A DNA stretch of 64,000 nucleotides. It comes from Pelagicoccus sp. SDUM812002. GTDB lineage: Bacteria > Verrucomicrobiota > Verrucomicrobiia > Opitutales > Opitutaceae. The position numbers and the translations under genes were made by a program. The notes below the pieces were generated by a model, which was not told the origin of the DNA, did not search any database, and saw nothing but the letters and a program-made list of their open reading frames with translations. The number at the start of each line of letters is the position of its first letter. Position 1 is the stretch's first letter. Where the stretch lies: contig NZ_JARXHX010000007.1 of NCBI RefSeq assembly GCF_031127835.1, forward strand, positions 124,001 to 188,000, read 5' to 3'. Of the stretch, positions 52,091 through 60,860 are shown in pieces.

Positions 52091-53424
52091 TTTGTTGGCT
52101 GCATTCGCTCTGGGTGGAGAATCGCCATTTTTGTGAATAGCGAAGTATCGAAAGGTGTTTGCTCCTGTTTTACCTCTCCTGCGTCGATCGAGAGCAAGCG
52201 GTTTTTGTGCTCGAGAACGGGACGTATGGAGTGAAGGGCGTTGCCAGTGAACGAGCTCGGGATGAGAAGGCCCAATTCTTGAAGTGCAATTACCGGAAGA
52301 TCTTGAAGGCTTGCTAGTTTCTCGACGGTTTTGGGGGGCTCGTTGAGCCCGTAGATGAGCAAAGGCACTTTGTCTTTTACGACCTGTTTGAAGTCGGGCT
52401 TTGTGCGTTCGGCAATTTGCCTGCGAATGGCGCTGTCATGGTCCCCGTAGATGGCTACAATGGAGTTTTCCAGTATTCCCTGTTCATCCAATTTCTCGAA
52501 AAAGGACTGGATCGAAGAGTCCATATAGCGAAGCGAAGCGATGTGATCGAGAACGATGTCACCTGGCTTTTTTCCGTTTCGCTTGGCGACATGCCTATAA
52601 GGGTGGTGATTCGTGAGTAGAATTATGTGGGCGAACGTCGGCAAATCGGATGCCACAATTTTCTCTGCAGCTTGATTCAAGATAGATTCGTCAGAAATGC
52701 CCCAGCCTATGATTTCGTCATCGATAAGGTCGGGACGAAAGAAACTGTCTTGGAATCCAAGTTGTGAATGTGCGGCCGCCCTGTTCCAGAATGATCCCTT
52801 GTATCCGTGGATAGAGAATGTGTAGTAGCCGGCGTCGTTGAACACGCGTGGCAGGCTGGGGACTTTCGACAAATCGAAGTTCTGAAACGCAGGTTGTCCG
52901 TAGATCGATGGGAGCGAAGTGAGAGTCAGTAGTTCTCCGTCGGTGGTTCGGCCAGATGATGTGTTATCGATGGTGTGGGGGAAGTAGGTAGACTCTTTCC
53001 GAAGCACGTAAAGGAATGGCATGAGGGGCATCCCCTCTAGGGTGGATTCGATGCTGAGCCCGTCCACGGATTCCATCTGAATGTAAACGAGGTGCTTTGC
53101 TTGCCCCGAGGTCGAGGGTGCTTGGCTCCCTCGGTTTGCTTCATGGACCTGCTCCATATATTCGCGAAAACTCTTCGTGTCACGAGTGGAGAGCGTGAAT
53201 TCCTCTATGGTGCGTTTCGCAAATTCTGTCAGCTCGTTTGTCAAGTAGCCGACGAAACCGAGCTCCTTCACTATATGGCGACTGAGGTAACGCATATTGA
53301 CGAGTCGCCACTCTACAGTCGTCGTACAGATTATGACGATGAGGCAGGCACAGACAAAAAGCCAGAGATGGAATAGGTTGAGTCTTCTGCGTTTGGCTTT
53401 GTCTTTTCTAAAGTAGGAGAGCAC
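52087..53424 (-). CDS. LTA synthase-like sulfatase-fold phosphotransferase
   Basis: 445 residues. One membrane helix only (about 17-37), while LtaS-type enzymes normally have about five; then a linker and the extracellular catalytic domain. Active-site parts are visible: Glu118 in YIQMESVDG, the nucleophile Thr160 or Thr161 in SSGRTTDGEL, and Asp328-His329 in IYGDHDSAI. Such enzymes move phosphoglycerol or phosphoethanolamine onto envelope glycans. The downstream gene at 50594 may provide the remaining membrane helices. Confidence 0.82.
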   Translation of the reverse strand: MLSYFRKDKAKRRRLNLFHLWLFVCACLIVIICTTTVEWRLVNMRYLSRHIVKELGFVGYLTNELTEFAKRTIEEFTLSTRDTKSFREYMEQVHEANRGSQAPSTSGQAKHLVYIQMESVDGLSIESTLEGMPLMPFLYVLRKESTYFPHTIDNTSSGRTTDGELLTLTSLPSIYGQPAFQNFDLSKVPSLPRVFNDAGYYTFSIHGYKGSFWNRAAAHSQLGFQDSFFRPDLIDDEIIGWGISDESILNQAAEKIVASDLPTFAHIILLTNHHPYRHVAKRNGKKPGDIVLDHIASLRYMDSSIQSFFEKLDEQGILENSIVAIYGDHDSAIRRQIAERTKPDFKQVVKDKVPLLIYGLNEPPKTVEKLASLQDLPVIALQELGLLIPSSFTGNALHSIRPVLEHKNRLLSIDAGEVKQEQTPFDTSLFTKMAILHPERMQPTK

Positions 53425-53522
53425 TCAGGATTTGAGGGTTGTTGCCGCTTCGATAGGTATCGAATCAATGGAGATGAGGACGGGGTCCTTGCATCCTCCA
53501 ATTGAGCGCGGGGGACTCAAGC

Positions 53523-55328
53523 TCAATTGGCGATCGCTTCTCCTCCTTTTGCCTCTAAGGAGAGCAATCGAAACTCGATGGCTTGGCTTGCTTTAAATCC
53601 ACTCGTCTGAAGCTCAAGGGTAACTCGGCCTTTCTGAAGCTCGATTTCGCCGAGGTCGAGGGTGGCGAAATCTTTCACATAGGATTCGCCCGCTATGGAG
53701 CGGTCGACGCGGTCGTGCTCCATGCCATATGCAGGGGGTGTGTGGGCTTTTTGAATACGAGTGAAAATTTTGTTTTTGCCCGCTGTGAGAATGATCTCGG
53801 TACCGATGGAAGATTCGGGAGCGGTGTAAAGTATGATGGCTTTGTAGGTGCCTGTTTGGCCGACGTGGGCGTCGAAGGTAATGCGGTCGGTGTCGCTTGT
53901 CCAATCGGTGAGGTAGGAACAATTGGGCCAGCGTGCGGAGCGGTTTATGTTTCCGGTCCAATCAGCGTCGCGGGCCGGAAGCTGGGTGGTAGCGAGGCCG
54001 GGATAGCCGATGGTGAGGGGGCGTGCCTCGTTTATGTTCTCAGGTATGAGCAGCGCTTCTTTCCAATTGTCCACGGCAGCTTGAAAGGCGGAAGTGAGGT
54101 CGGGTTTTTGTTGGGAAAGGTCGTGCTTTTGTTCGCGGTCGCTGGGAATGTGGAAGAGCCGTCCAGCGGAATCTAGACGGTAGTCTTGGCTACGAGCGCT
54201 GACGCGATCGTTCCAGTAAGAGTAGAGTAGACGGAGGGGCGCCTTTAAGTCGGAGTCGAAAAATACTGGGGCGAGGCTGATGCCGTCGAGGGGCTGGCGG
54301 GGTTGCCATTCGATGCCAGCAAGTTGGCCGAGCGTTGGCAGAAGGTCGATTGATCCCGTGACGGTGTTTATGGTGGTGCGGGGGGAGATTGCTTTCGGGT
54401 AGCGGATGAAGAGGGGTGAGCGAACACCGCCTTCGTCGGTACCTCCTTTTTTGCCCTGCATGCTGCCGTTATAGCGCCAGCCGTTGGGGCCATTGTCAGA
54501 GAAGTAGACGACGATGGTGCTTTCTTCGATATCCAGTTCGCGAATACGGTCTAGGATTCGGCCAACGTTCTCGTCGATATTCTCGACCATGGCGAGGGCC
54601 GCTCTAGTGTGCTGCAAGTCCTCCTCTTCCGGATCGGTCGCGAGGGAAGAGATCTTTTTGTGTTTGAAGCGAGCCCAGTCGTCTTCGGTGGTTTGCATGG
54701 GGGAATGCGGTGTAGGCAAGGCGAGGTAAGTGAAGGAAGGCCGGCCAGCTTTGTGTTGTTGCTCGATAAACTCGAGCGCTGCGGTGGCGAGGGTATCGGG
54801 CAGGTAGCCAGTACTGGTAACGAACTCGCCGTTGTGGTCGAGCAAGGCGTCGAAGTAGCTGCCCCAGTGTCCGGAGGTGAAGCCGTAGAATTCGTCAAAT
54901 CCGCGGGTGTTGGGATGGTAGGGAGCTTGGGTGCCGCTGTGCCACTTGCCGAAGGCACCGGTGGCATAGCCAGCGGAGCGGAAGACTTCGGAGATGAGTT
55001 GCTCGTCGGCGTCGATGCGTTCGCCGCCGGCACCTGTGGAGTAGACGCCGCTGCGCGGGTAGTAGCGGCCCGTCAGGAATTCGGCTCGGGTGGGGGAGCA
55101 GACGGGCTGGACGTAGAAGTTGGTGAACTGGGCCCCTTCAGCGGCCAGGCGGTCGAGGGCAGGCGTATCGAGGTTTTGGTTACCATGCAACGAAAGGTCT
55201 CCCCACCCTTGGTCGTCGGCGAGGATGACGAGCACGTTGGGGGGATTTCCGCCCGAAGCGGCGGAAAGAAGGGTGAGGGTTGAGGGATGAAGGGTGAAGA
55301 GGGTTAGGAATAGGATGAGGGGGCGCAT
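53523..55328 (-). CDS. Arylsulfatase-family (S1) secreted sulfatase
   Basis: 601 residues with a signal peptide (to about 25). Metal-binding Asp38/Asp39 in LADDQGWGD; formylglycine site Cys77 in CSPTRAEFLTGRY; later marks KWHSGT, YFSDNGPNGW and KGGTDEGGVRSPLF. The last about 120 residues form an additional beta-rich, carbohydrate-binding-like domain. Hydrolyses sulfate esters, probably on algal or other sulfated glycans. Cys must be matured by a sulfatase-maturating enzyme, which is not in this window. Confidence 0.93.
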   Translation of the reverse strand: MRPLILFLTLFTLHPSTLTLLSAASGGNPPNVLVILADDQGWGDLSLHGNQNLDTPALDRLAAEGAQFTNFYVQPVCSPTRAEFLTGRYYPRSGVYSTGAGGERIDADEQLISEVFRSAGYATGAFGKWHSGTQAPYHPNTRGFDEFYGFTSGHWGSYFDALLDHNGEFVTSTGYLPDTLATAALEFIEQQHKAGRPSFTYLALPTPHSPMQTTEDDWARFKHKKISSLATDPEEEDLQHTRAALAMVENIDENVGRILDRIRELDIEESTIVVYFSDNGPNGWRYNGSMQGKKGGTDEGGVRSPLFIRYPKAISPRTTINTVTGSIDLLPTLGQLAGIEWQPRQPLDGISLAPVFFDSDLKAPLRLLYSYWNDRVSARSQDYRLDSAGRLFHIPSDREQKHDLSQQKPDLTSAFQAAVDNWKEALLIPENINEARPLTIGYPGLATTQLPARDADWTGNINRSARWPNCSYLTDWTSDTDRITFDAHVGQTGTYKAIILYTAPESSIGTEIILTAGKNKIFTRIQKAHTPPAYGMEHDRVDRSIAGESYVKDFATLDLGEIELQKGRVTLELQTSGFKASQAIEFRLLSLEAKGGEAIAN

Positions 55329-55477
55329 GATGCTTTGATTGGGGAGGCGGTGACGCGGGCGGGGTGGCTATGAGATTTTGCGTCGGAGGTTTGGGGTATT
55401 GGGCTGCGGGATGAGGTTTGCTATGACGGTGGGTGGGCGGTTTAGTCGAAGCGGTTTTCTTGTTTAAGCTGTTGAAA

Positions 55478-56425
55478 ATGGATTCGGTGATGAAGCGCGA
55501 TCGATTGTTTTTGGGTATCTTTGGTATTTGGTTGGTGTTGTCGATTTGTTCGATGACGGATGCTCAGTTGACCATGCCGCGGGAGGAAAGCCGAGCGGAG
55601 GAGTTGAAGCGCTACATCGAGTCGATCAACGTTCCGATCTCATTTTGGGGCCGTCTTGTCGACGAGAATGGCAAGGGGATAGCGGGTGCTGATGTGGTAT
55701 TGAGGGTGCGAGGCAGCATGGTTTTGCCGGATGGCTCTGTGCAGGAGAAGGTGGAGGATCATACGGTGCAAACGGATGCGGCGGGGAGGTTTTCGTTGGT
55801 CGGTAAAACGGGGTCGATGTTGGGTTTGGAGTCGATCGAAAAGGCGGGTTACACGTTTGCTTCGCGGCAATTGAGGAATTTTAGCTACACCCGCGAAGAC
55901 GTTCGTTTGTCGACTGAGTTGGAGCCGCGGGTGTTTGTGGCGATCAGGGACCTGAGGGATACGAAGCTGTTTTTTGCAAAGTATAAGGAATGGCTGCCTT
56001 GGGATGGCGAGCCAGTACGGTTGGATCTCCGGAATGGGGTGGTTTCGGATGGCGGCGATTTGTTGATCATTGCCGAGAAAGGGGCGGTCGATGAGGAGGG
56101 TTACCGCTATGATTGGACGTTTCGTTTGGATGCGCTCGGAGGTGGGGTGCGCTACGTGAAGGAAGGGGAAGTAGTGATGGTCGCTCCTGTGGAAGGCTAT
56201 GCTCCGGAGTGGAAAATTGGATACGGGTATGCCGATAAGGATTACCGGGGCGGGGTGGATGGAGACTTTTTTGTGCGCAGCGAAGAAGGTTGGTATGCGA
56301 GAATAAGATTAACCGCGACTCCGGATCATGTACGGCCTAGTGCGCGGAATCTCTTCATTAGAGTGTTTATTAACGAGACGGGTGGGCGGGTGCTGCAGGA
56401 CGGCTCGACCAATAGCGAGTATTAG
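55478..56425 (+). CDS. Secreted protein with carboxypeptidase-regulatory-like domain
   Basis: 315 residues from the ATG at 55478; the ATG at 55490 gives a cleaner signal peptide (MKRDRLFLGIFGIWLVLSIC). A beta-sandwich near 60-130 (WGRLVDENGKGIAGADVVLR, then TVQTDAAGRFSLVGKTG) fits the carboxypeptidase-regulatory/Ig-like family that caps or links surface proteins. The C-terminal part is not recognised. Stands alone between the sulfatase and sulfotransferase genes. Confidence 0.68.
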   Translation: MDSVMKRDRLFLGIFGIWLVLSICSMTDAQLTMPREESRAEELKRYIESINVPISFWGRLVDENGKGIAGADVVLRVRGSMVLPDGSVQEKVEDHTVQTDAAGRFSLVGKTGSMLGLESIEKAGYTFASRQLRNFSYTREDVRLSTELEPRVFVAIRDLRDTKLFFAKYKEWLPWDGEPVRLDLRNGVVSDGGDLLIIAEKGAVDEEGYRYDWTFRLDALGGGVRYVKEGEVVMVAPVEGYAPEWKIGYGYADKDYRGGVDGDFFVRSEEGWYARIRLTATPDHVRPSARNLFIRVFINETGGRVLQDGSTNSEY

Positions 56426-56512
56426 AGGGCTTCCGTGAGTTTGGGGTGGGGTGGAAGGGTGATTGGGAAAAGGATTGGATTTGGTTGATGCGGCGTGGCG
56501 CGAGCGCCAGCC

Positions 56513-57229
56513 CTACTGGTAGCCGAGTTTTTGGCGGGTTTGGGCGACGCGGGGGATGTCGCGGACGCGGGCGAGGATGTCGAGGGAGGATTGGGGGATG
56601 GGGTTGGGCTGGACTTTTAGGGATTTGATTTTGTCGCCGCCGTCGTCGGAGCCCCACTTCCACTCGAAGTCTTTGGGTGGTGGGTAGGAGTCGACGCCTT
56701 CGGTTCGCTCGGAACCGAGGAAGGCGAAGATCTTTTCGGTCCATTGGATGGGATCGCGAACAAGATCCTCGTAGGGTACCCAGAAGTTCTCTGGGCCGTC
56801 GTCGGGGAAGCGAGATAGGAGACTGTCGTAGGATTTCGACCAGTAGTTAGCGAGCCAGCGGTCGATGGGGCCTTTGGGAAGGTAGGGCTCGAGCTTGCGG
56901 AATACCATTTTTCGCAAGGAGGCGACGTTTGTGTGCACGTCGCGGGTGAGGATGAGTTGGCGGGTGTTGGGTACGGCGGGAAGCTTTGGATAGCGGCTCG
57001 CGTCGTTGAACCAGGAGGGGCGCTTGAGGACGATGATGCGTTCCTCGCAGAGGGCATGGATCTTTTGCAGGGCGTCAGTGGATTGGTACTTGGTGAAGTT
57101 GACCTCGGGCAGACTGGAGATGTCGGGCGCGGCGGACATGAGTGCCTTCAGCAGGGTCGAGCCAGAGCGCATGGTGCTGAGCTCGATGGCGATGGTTCTG
57201 GTTTGGGTGCTTGGCGTTGGCTGGGTCAT
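56513..57229 (-). CDS. Sulfotransferase family protein
   Basis: 238 residues. The PAPS 5'-phosphosulfate loop is STMRSGSTLLKALM (about 18-31); the 3'-phosphate region is LILTRDVHTNVASLRK (about 92-107). A later VPYEDLVRDPIQWTEKIFAFLG is typical for the family. Transfers sulfate from PAPS to a carbohydrate or small molecule. Its presence three genes from an S1 sulfatase points to local sulfated-glycan chemistry, but substrates are unknown. Confidence 0.87.
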   Translation of the reverse strand: MTQPTPSTQTRTIAIELSTMRSGSTLLKALMSAAPDISSLPEVNFTKYQSTDALQKIHALCEERIIVLKRPSWFNDASRYPKLPAVPNTRQLILTRDVHTNVASLRKMVFRKLEPYLPKGPIDRWLANYWSKSYDSLLSRFPDDGPENFWVPYEDLVRDPIQWTEKIFAFLGSERTEGVDSYPPPKDFEWKWGSDDGGDKIKSLKVQPNPIPQSSLDILARVRDIPRVAQTRQKLGYQ

Positions 57230-57376
57230 TGATGCGAGGCGGAAGTCTGTGTGAGTCGCTAATGGGTGATGGGGAATGCTCAGGGGTGAGCCAAGGTTTT
57301 TTGAGTGGGCGACCCTCTCGGGGTAAAAAAGCTTTCCTTGGATTGCTATGGGGATAGGGTTCGGGCTCTTTTTATC

Positions 57377-58813
57377 ATGCCAAACTCACAGTCAGTCATT
57401 ACGAACGTGTTGGCGGAGCGTTACGCTTCTCCTGCGATGAAGGCAATTTGGTCGCCCGAGGGGCGTATCCTGATCGAGCGCGATTATTGGATCGCGGTAA
57501 TGAAGGGCCAACGCGAGCTGGGATTGAACATCCCGGTGAAGGCGATCAAGGCGTACGAAAAGGTGAAGCACACTATCGATCTCGCTTCGATCGACGCCAG
57601 AGAGCGGGTTTGCTTGCACGACGTGAAGGCGCGTATCGACGAGTTTTCCGCCTTGGCTGGCTATGAGACGATTCACGTCGGCATGACCAGTCGCGACTTG
57701 ACGGAAAACGTGGAGCAGCTGCAGGTGCTTCGCGCTCTGGAACTGGTTCGCACTAAGGTGGTTGCGGCCCTCAATAAGATTTCCGAGCGAGCGGTCGAGT
57801 ATCGCACGCTGATGATCACGGGCCGCACGCACAACGTGCCAGCTCAAGCGACGACCATGGGCAAGCGTTTGGCGATGGGAGGGCAGGAGCTCTTGATCGC
57901 TATCGACCGCTTGCACGACTTGGTGGAGCGTTATCCAGCGCGCGGCTTGAAGGGCGCTGTCGGCACCCAGCTCGACCAGCAGACGTTGTTCGAAGGCGAT
58001 GCTAAGAAGGTGCTAGCCCTAGAGGAAAAGATCGTTGCCCACCTCGGCTTCAAGAAGTCGCTCAATAACGTCGGACAGGTTTATCCGCGTAGTCTAGATT
58101 TGGATACGGTTACCGCCCTCGAGCAAGTCTCCTCTGCTGCGGCCAACATGACGAACACGATTCGTTTGATGGCGGGTCAGGGATTGATGACCGAAGGTTT
58201 CCTGAAGGGGCAGGTCGGCTCCTCAGCCATGCCGCATAAAGTAAACTGCCGTAGCAGCGAGCGCGTCCATGGCTTCTGCACCTTGCTAAAGGGCTATGCC
58301 GCTATGGCGTCGGGCTTGGTGGGCGACCAATGGAACGAGGGTGACGTGTCTTGCTCCGTGGTGCGCCGCGTGATGTTGCCGGATTCTTTCTACGCGATCG
58401 ATGGTTTGCTGGAAGCTTACATTACGGTTCTCGGAAACATGGGTGTTTTCGAGGAAGCGATCGCTGCTGAGAACGCGGTGCAGCTACCGTTTCTCGCGAC
58501 GACTTCGATTCTCATGGAGAGCGTGAAGGCGGGAGCCGGGCGCGAAGTCGCTCACGAGGCGATCAAGGAAGCGGCGCTCGAGGCCAGCAAGTTTATCCGT
58601 CTGGGACGCGCTCAGGAGGCGGACTTGATCGGTCTGCTTGCCAAGGACGATCGTATACCGCTCGATCTCAAGGCCCTTCAGGCGATCATCGGCAACTCGA
58701 AGCGCTTTATCGGTGCGGCCCCACAGCAGGTCGACCAGTTCAAGCGTGAGGTTGCGAAGTGGGTGAAGAAGTTCCCGGAGGCAACCAAAGTAAAGCCGGG
58801 ACGAATGCTTTAA
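57377..58813 (+). CDS. purB: Adenylosuccinate lyase
   Basis: 478 residues from the ATG at 57377; the upstream in-frame codons are not like the family. Catalyses two fumarate-releasing steps in purine synthesis. Signature SSAMPHKVNCRSSERVHG (about 285-302), TSRDLTENVEQLQ (about 104-116), ITGRTHNVPAQATTMGKR. The catalytic His and the signature Ser are in place. Followed by a strong terminator. Confidence 0.96.
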   Translation: MPNSQSVITNVLAERYASPAMKAIWSPEGRILIERDYWIAVMKGQRELGLNIPVKAIKAYEKVKHTIDLASIDARERVCLHDVKARIDEFSALAGYETIHVGMTSRDLTENVEQLQVLRALELVRTKVVAALNKISERAVEYRTLMITGRTHNVPAQATTMGKRLAMGGQELLIAIDRLHDLVERYPARGLKGAVGTQLDQQTLFEGDAKKVLALEEKIVAHLGFKKSLNNVGQVYPRSLDLDTVTALEQVSSAAANMTNTIRLMAGQGLMTEGFLKGQVGSSAMPHKVNCRSSERVHGFCTLLKGYAAMASGLVGDQWNEGDVSCSVVRRVMLPDSFYAIDGLLEAYITVLGNMGVFEEAIAAENAVQLPFLATTSILMESVKAGAGREVAHEAIKEAALEASKFIRLGRAQEADLIGLLAKDDRIPLDLKALQAIIGNSKRFIGAAPQQVDQFKREVAKWVKKFPEATKVKPGRML

Positions 58814-58854
58814 GGCGAAGGCGCTCAGGCTGTTACATAAATTTTGATACAGTT

Positions 58855-58885
58855 AAAGGCCACCTATGAGGGTGGCCTTTTTTTT
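58855..58885 (+). terminator. Factor-independent terminator of purB
   Basis: Stem AAGGCCACC/GGTGGCCTT with a TATGAG loop and a run of eight Ts on the plus strand, 42 bases after the purB stop. Confidence 0.93.
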
Positions 58886-58910
58886 GTTTTTAAAATTGGG
58901 GCATCGCCAT

Positions 58911-59001
58911 TTTGCGGGAAGAGAGGTGCAAGGTGAGTCTATCTCTTGACCGACGGACCGGGTGGAACCAGTCCTCTAGGTGACTTTGCGGGAAGAGAGG
59001 T
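58911..59001. repeat. 17-base direct repeat pair
   Basis: TTTGCGGGAAGAGAGGT occurs at 58911-58927 and again at 58985-59001, 74 bases apart, in the gap between purB and the DUF1573 gene. No flanking mobile-element marks were seen. Confidence 0.7.
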
Positions 59002-59029
59002 TCCAGCTGTACGGAGTTGCTAGCGATGC

Positions 59030-59740
59030 TTATCGCACGTAGGCGTAGATTGGATACCGTCTCAATATTTCGTCATTACCTTGCTCGCTGACGAGCAGGA
59101 AGGTGTCGCGGGATTTCACGTTTGGTGTTTTCGGGGTGAGCTTTATGATGTATTCAAGACCTTCTGCTACCGTTTCGATTTCGTAGTCGAATTGACCGCC
59201 TTGATCGTCGTCTTTGCGTTTGAGTCCGGTCAGGACCATGGACGCTTCTTCGTGAAACGTGACTTCGATTTCCTGAGTGACGGCTTCCTCGCTGAGTTTC
59301 CAGAAGCGAACGCGGGGATTGAATGACACAGGTATAGGGATGTCGACCTCCAGCTTGAGCTCGTAGGTGTTTTGAGTTCCGTTGGCGTCCTCGGCGATGA
59401 CTGTTATGAACTTCCGCTGTTTTCCTTGGCGGGAACCGATGGTGAAAATTGCGTTCAGCTCGCCACTTTCACCTGGCTCGTAAGTCTTTTTGGTGAGTGA
59501 GGGAACGGTGCAGCCGCAGGAAGCGCTGGATTCTACGATAGTGACGGTGGAATCGCCGACGTTCGTGAATGCGTATGTCGCCTCTACCGCTTCGTCTTCG
59601 AACCCTGTCTCGAATTGCTGGGTTTCGTTTGACCACTCGAGAGATGCGGCGAAGACGAGACTTGGGGCTGCAAGGCCTAACAGTGCGAAGCAGATGAATC
59701 GGGGGAGCAGATTGGCGAGTTTACAAGATTGAGACGTCAT
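59030..59740 (-). CDS. DUF1573 secreted protein
   Basis: 236 residues from the ATG at 59740; the longer open frame above it is antisense to rph and not coding. Signal peptide to about residue 30. DUF1573 hallmark SSASCGCTVPSLTKKTYEPG (about 73-92) followed by beta strands of an Ig-like (MSP-like) fold. Function unknown; widespread in Bacteroidota and Verrucomicrobiota. The promoter must lie in the 157 bases before rph, which is divergent. Confidence 0.87.
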   Translation of the reverse strand: MTSQSCKLANLLPRFICFALLGLAAPSLVFAASLEWSNETQQFETGFEDEAVEATYAFTNVGDSTVTIVESSASCGCTVPSLTKKTYEPGESGELNAIFTIGSRQGKQRKFITVIAEDANGTQNTYELKLEVDIPIPVSFNPRVRFWKLSEEAVTQEIEVTFHEEASMVLTGLKRKDDDQGGQFDYEIETVAEGLEYIIKLTPKTPNVKSRDTFLLVSEQGNDEILRRYPIYAYVR

Positions 59741-59897
59741 GTTGGATTCAATGATCGGTTTAGGCCAAAAAAGTTCAATCCTTCTTTCCGTCCACCCGAA
59801 TGCCCCAGGCGGCTTTGAGGCATGTATAGTGGATGAGGCCCTTTTACTAAGAAATTGAGTTGTGTGAAAGAAGGTGGCGGTTTGTGCTGCGCGAACT

Positions 59898-60656
59898 ATG
59901 AGCAGCTTTTCCAGACCCGATGGGCGCGAATGCGACGCCTTGCGCGAGATTTCTTTCCAAGCCGATTTTGCGGCTAACGCTACGGGATCCGTTCTCGTGA
60001 GTTTTGGTGATACCAAAGTCATTTGCGGAGCGATGTTGGAGAAGCGGGTTCCCGGCTGGATGCGTGCCCAAAATGTTTCAGGAGGTTGGCTGACTGCTGA
60101 GTACTCCATGCTTCCGTACAGCACCCTCGACCGTAAGCAGCGCGATTCGAGCCGCGGCAAGCAGGATGGTCGCGGGGTGGAAATCCAACGTCTGATCGGA
60201 CGTTCGCTGCGAGCCGTGATCGACTTGCAAAAGCTTCCTGGCCACACGCTTTGGGTCGATTGCGACGTGCTGCAAGCCGATGGTGGTACCCGCACTGCTT
60301 CGATTACGGGTGCATTCTTGGCGGCTCGCTTGGCCGTACAAAAGCTCATCGACGCTGGCACACTAAAGGAGAACCCTTTCAGCGACTCGATCGCGGCGGT
60401 GAGCGTCGGGATCTATGAAGGTCAGCCGGTACTGGACCTCCCCTACATCGAGGATCGTGATGCCAGCGTAGACTTCAACGTAGTGATGACCGGCAAAGGA
60501 GAGTTTGTAGAGCTGCAGGGTACGGGCGAAGAGGCCACTTTCTCCGAAGACGAGCTCGCCAAGCTCATTGGCCTTGCCAAGAAAGGTATCAAGGAGCTGT
60601 CAGCAATGCAGGCAAGCTTCCTGACGAAACGCCTCCTAGGCGACCTCAAACTCTAG
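59898..60656 (+). CDS. rph: Ribonuclease PH
   Basis: 252 residues from the ATG at 59898; an upstream GTG at 59874 is in frame but adds residues absent from the family. Phosphorolytic 3' exonuclease that trims tRNA precursors. Visible marks: RPDGRECDALREISFQ, SVLVSFGDTKVICGAML, GWLTAEYSMLPYST, QADGGTRTASITGAFLA and DLPYIEDRDASVDFN. Length is normal and the phosphate-binding RxxxR-type residues appear intact. Confidence 0.96.
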   Translation: MSSFSRPDGRECDALREISFQADFAANATGSVLVSFGDTKVICGAMLEKRVPGWMRAQNVSGGWLTAEYSMLPYSTLDRKQRDSSRGKQDGRGVEIQRLIGRSLRAVIDLQKLPGHTLWVDCDVLQADGGTRTASITGAFLAARLAVQKLIDAGTLKENPFSDSIAAVSVGIYEGQPVLDLPYIEDRDASVDFNVVMTGKGEFVELQGTGEEATFSEDELAKLIGLAKKGIKELSAMQASFLTKRLLGDLKL

Positions 60657-60860
60657 GTCTTCGCCCTGACGCTGGGTGTTCTTGGCAAGAGTGAAGCGCC
60701 ACGAGCGAGTCCGCTCTCCATGAACAGGCTTAGGGCAGTAATCGAAAATCGCTAATCCTCGGCGCAATTAGCGCACTCAAATCTTTGTTTTGAGTAGTTG
60801 GGGTGTTGATTAACAAGGGAGAAGCGTTTTTGCTCTGCTCGCTATTTTCCAGCATAGGCT

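Noticed and set aside
50594-53424. Frameshift or sequencing error splitting one LtaS gene
   Set aside because: The membrane part is encoded after the catalytic part, so a simple frame error cannot produce the normal order; both frames have proper starts, stops and an ATGA junction.
59741-60361. N-terminal extension of the DUF1573 frame
   Set aside because: It is antisense to rph and lacks similarity to the family; the signal peptide starts at 59740.
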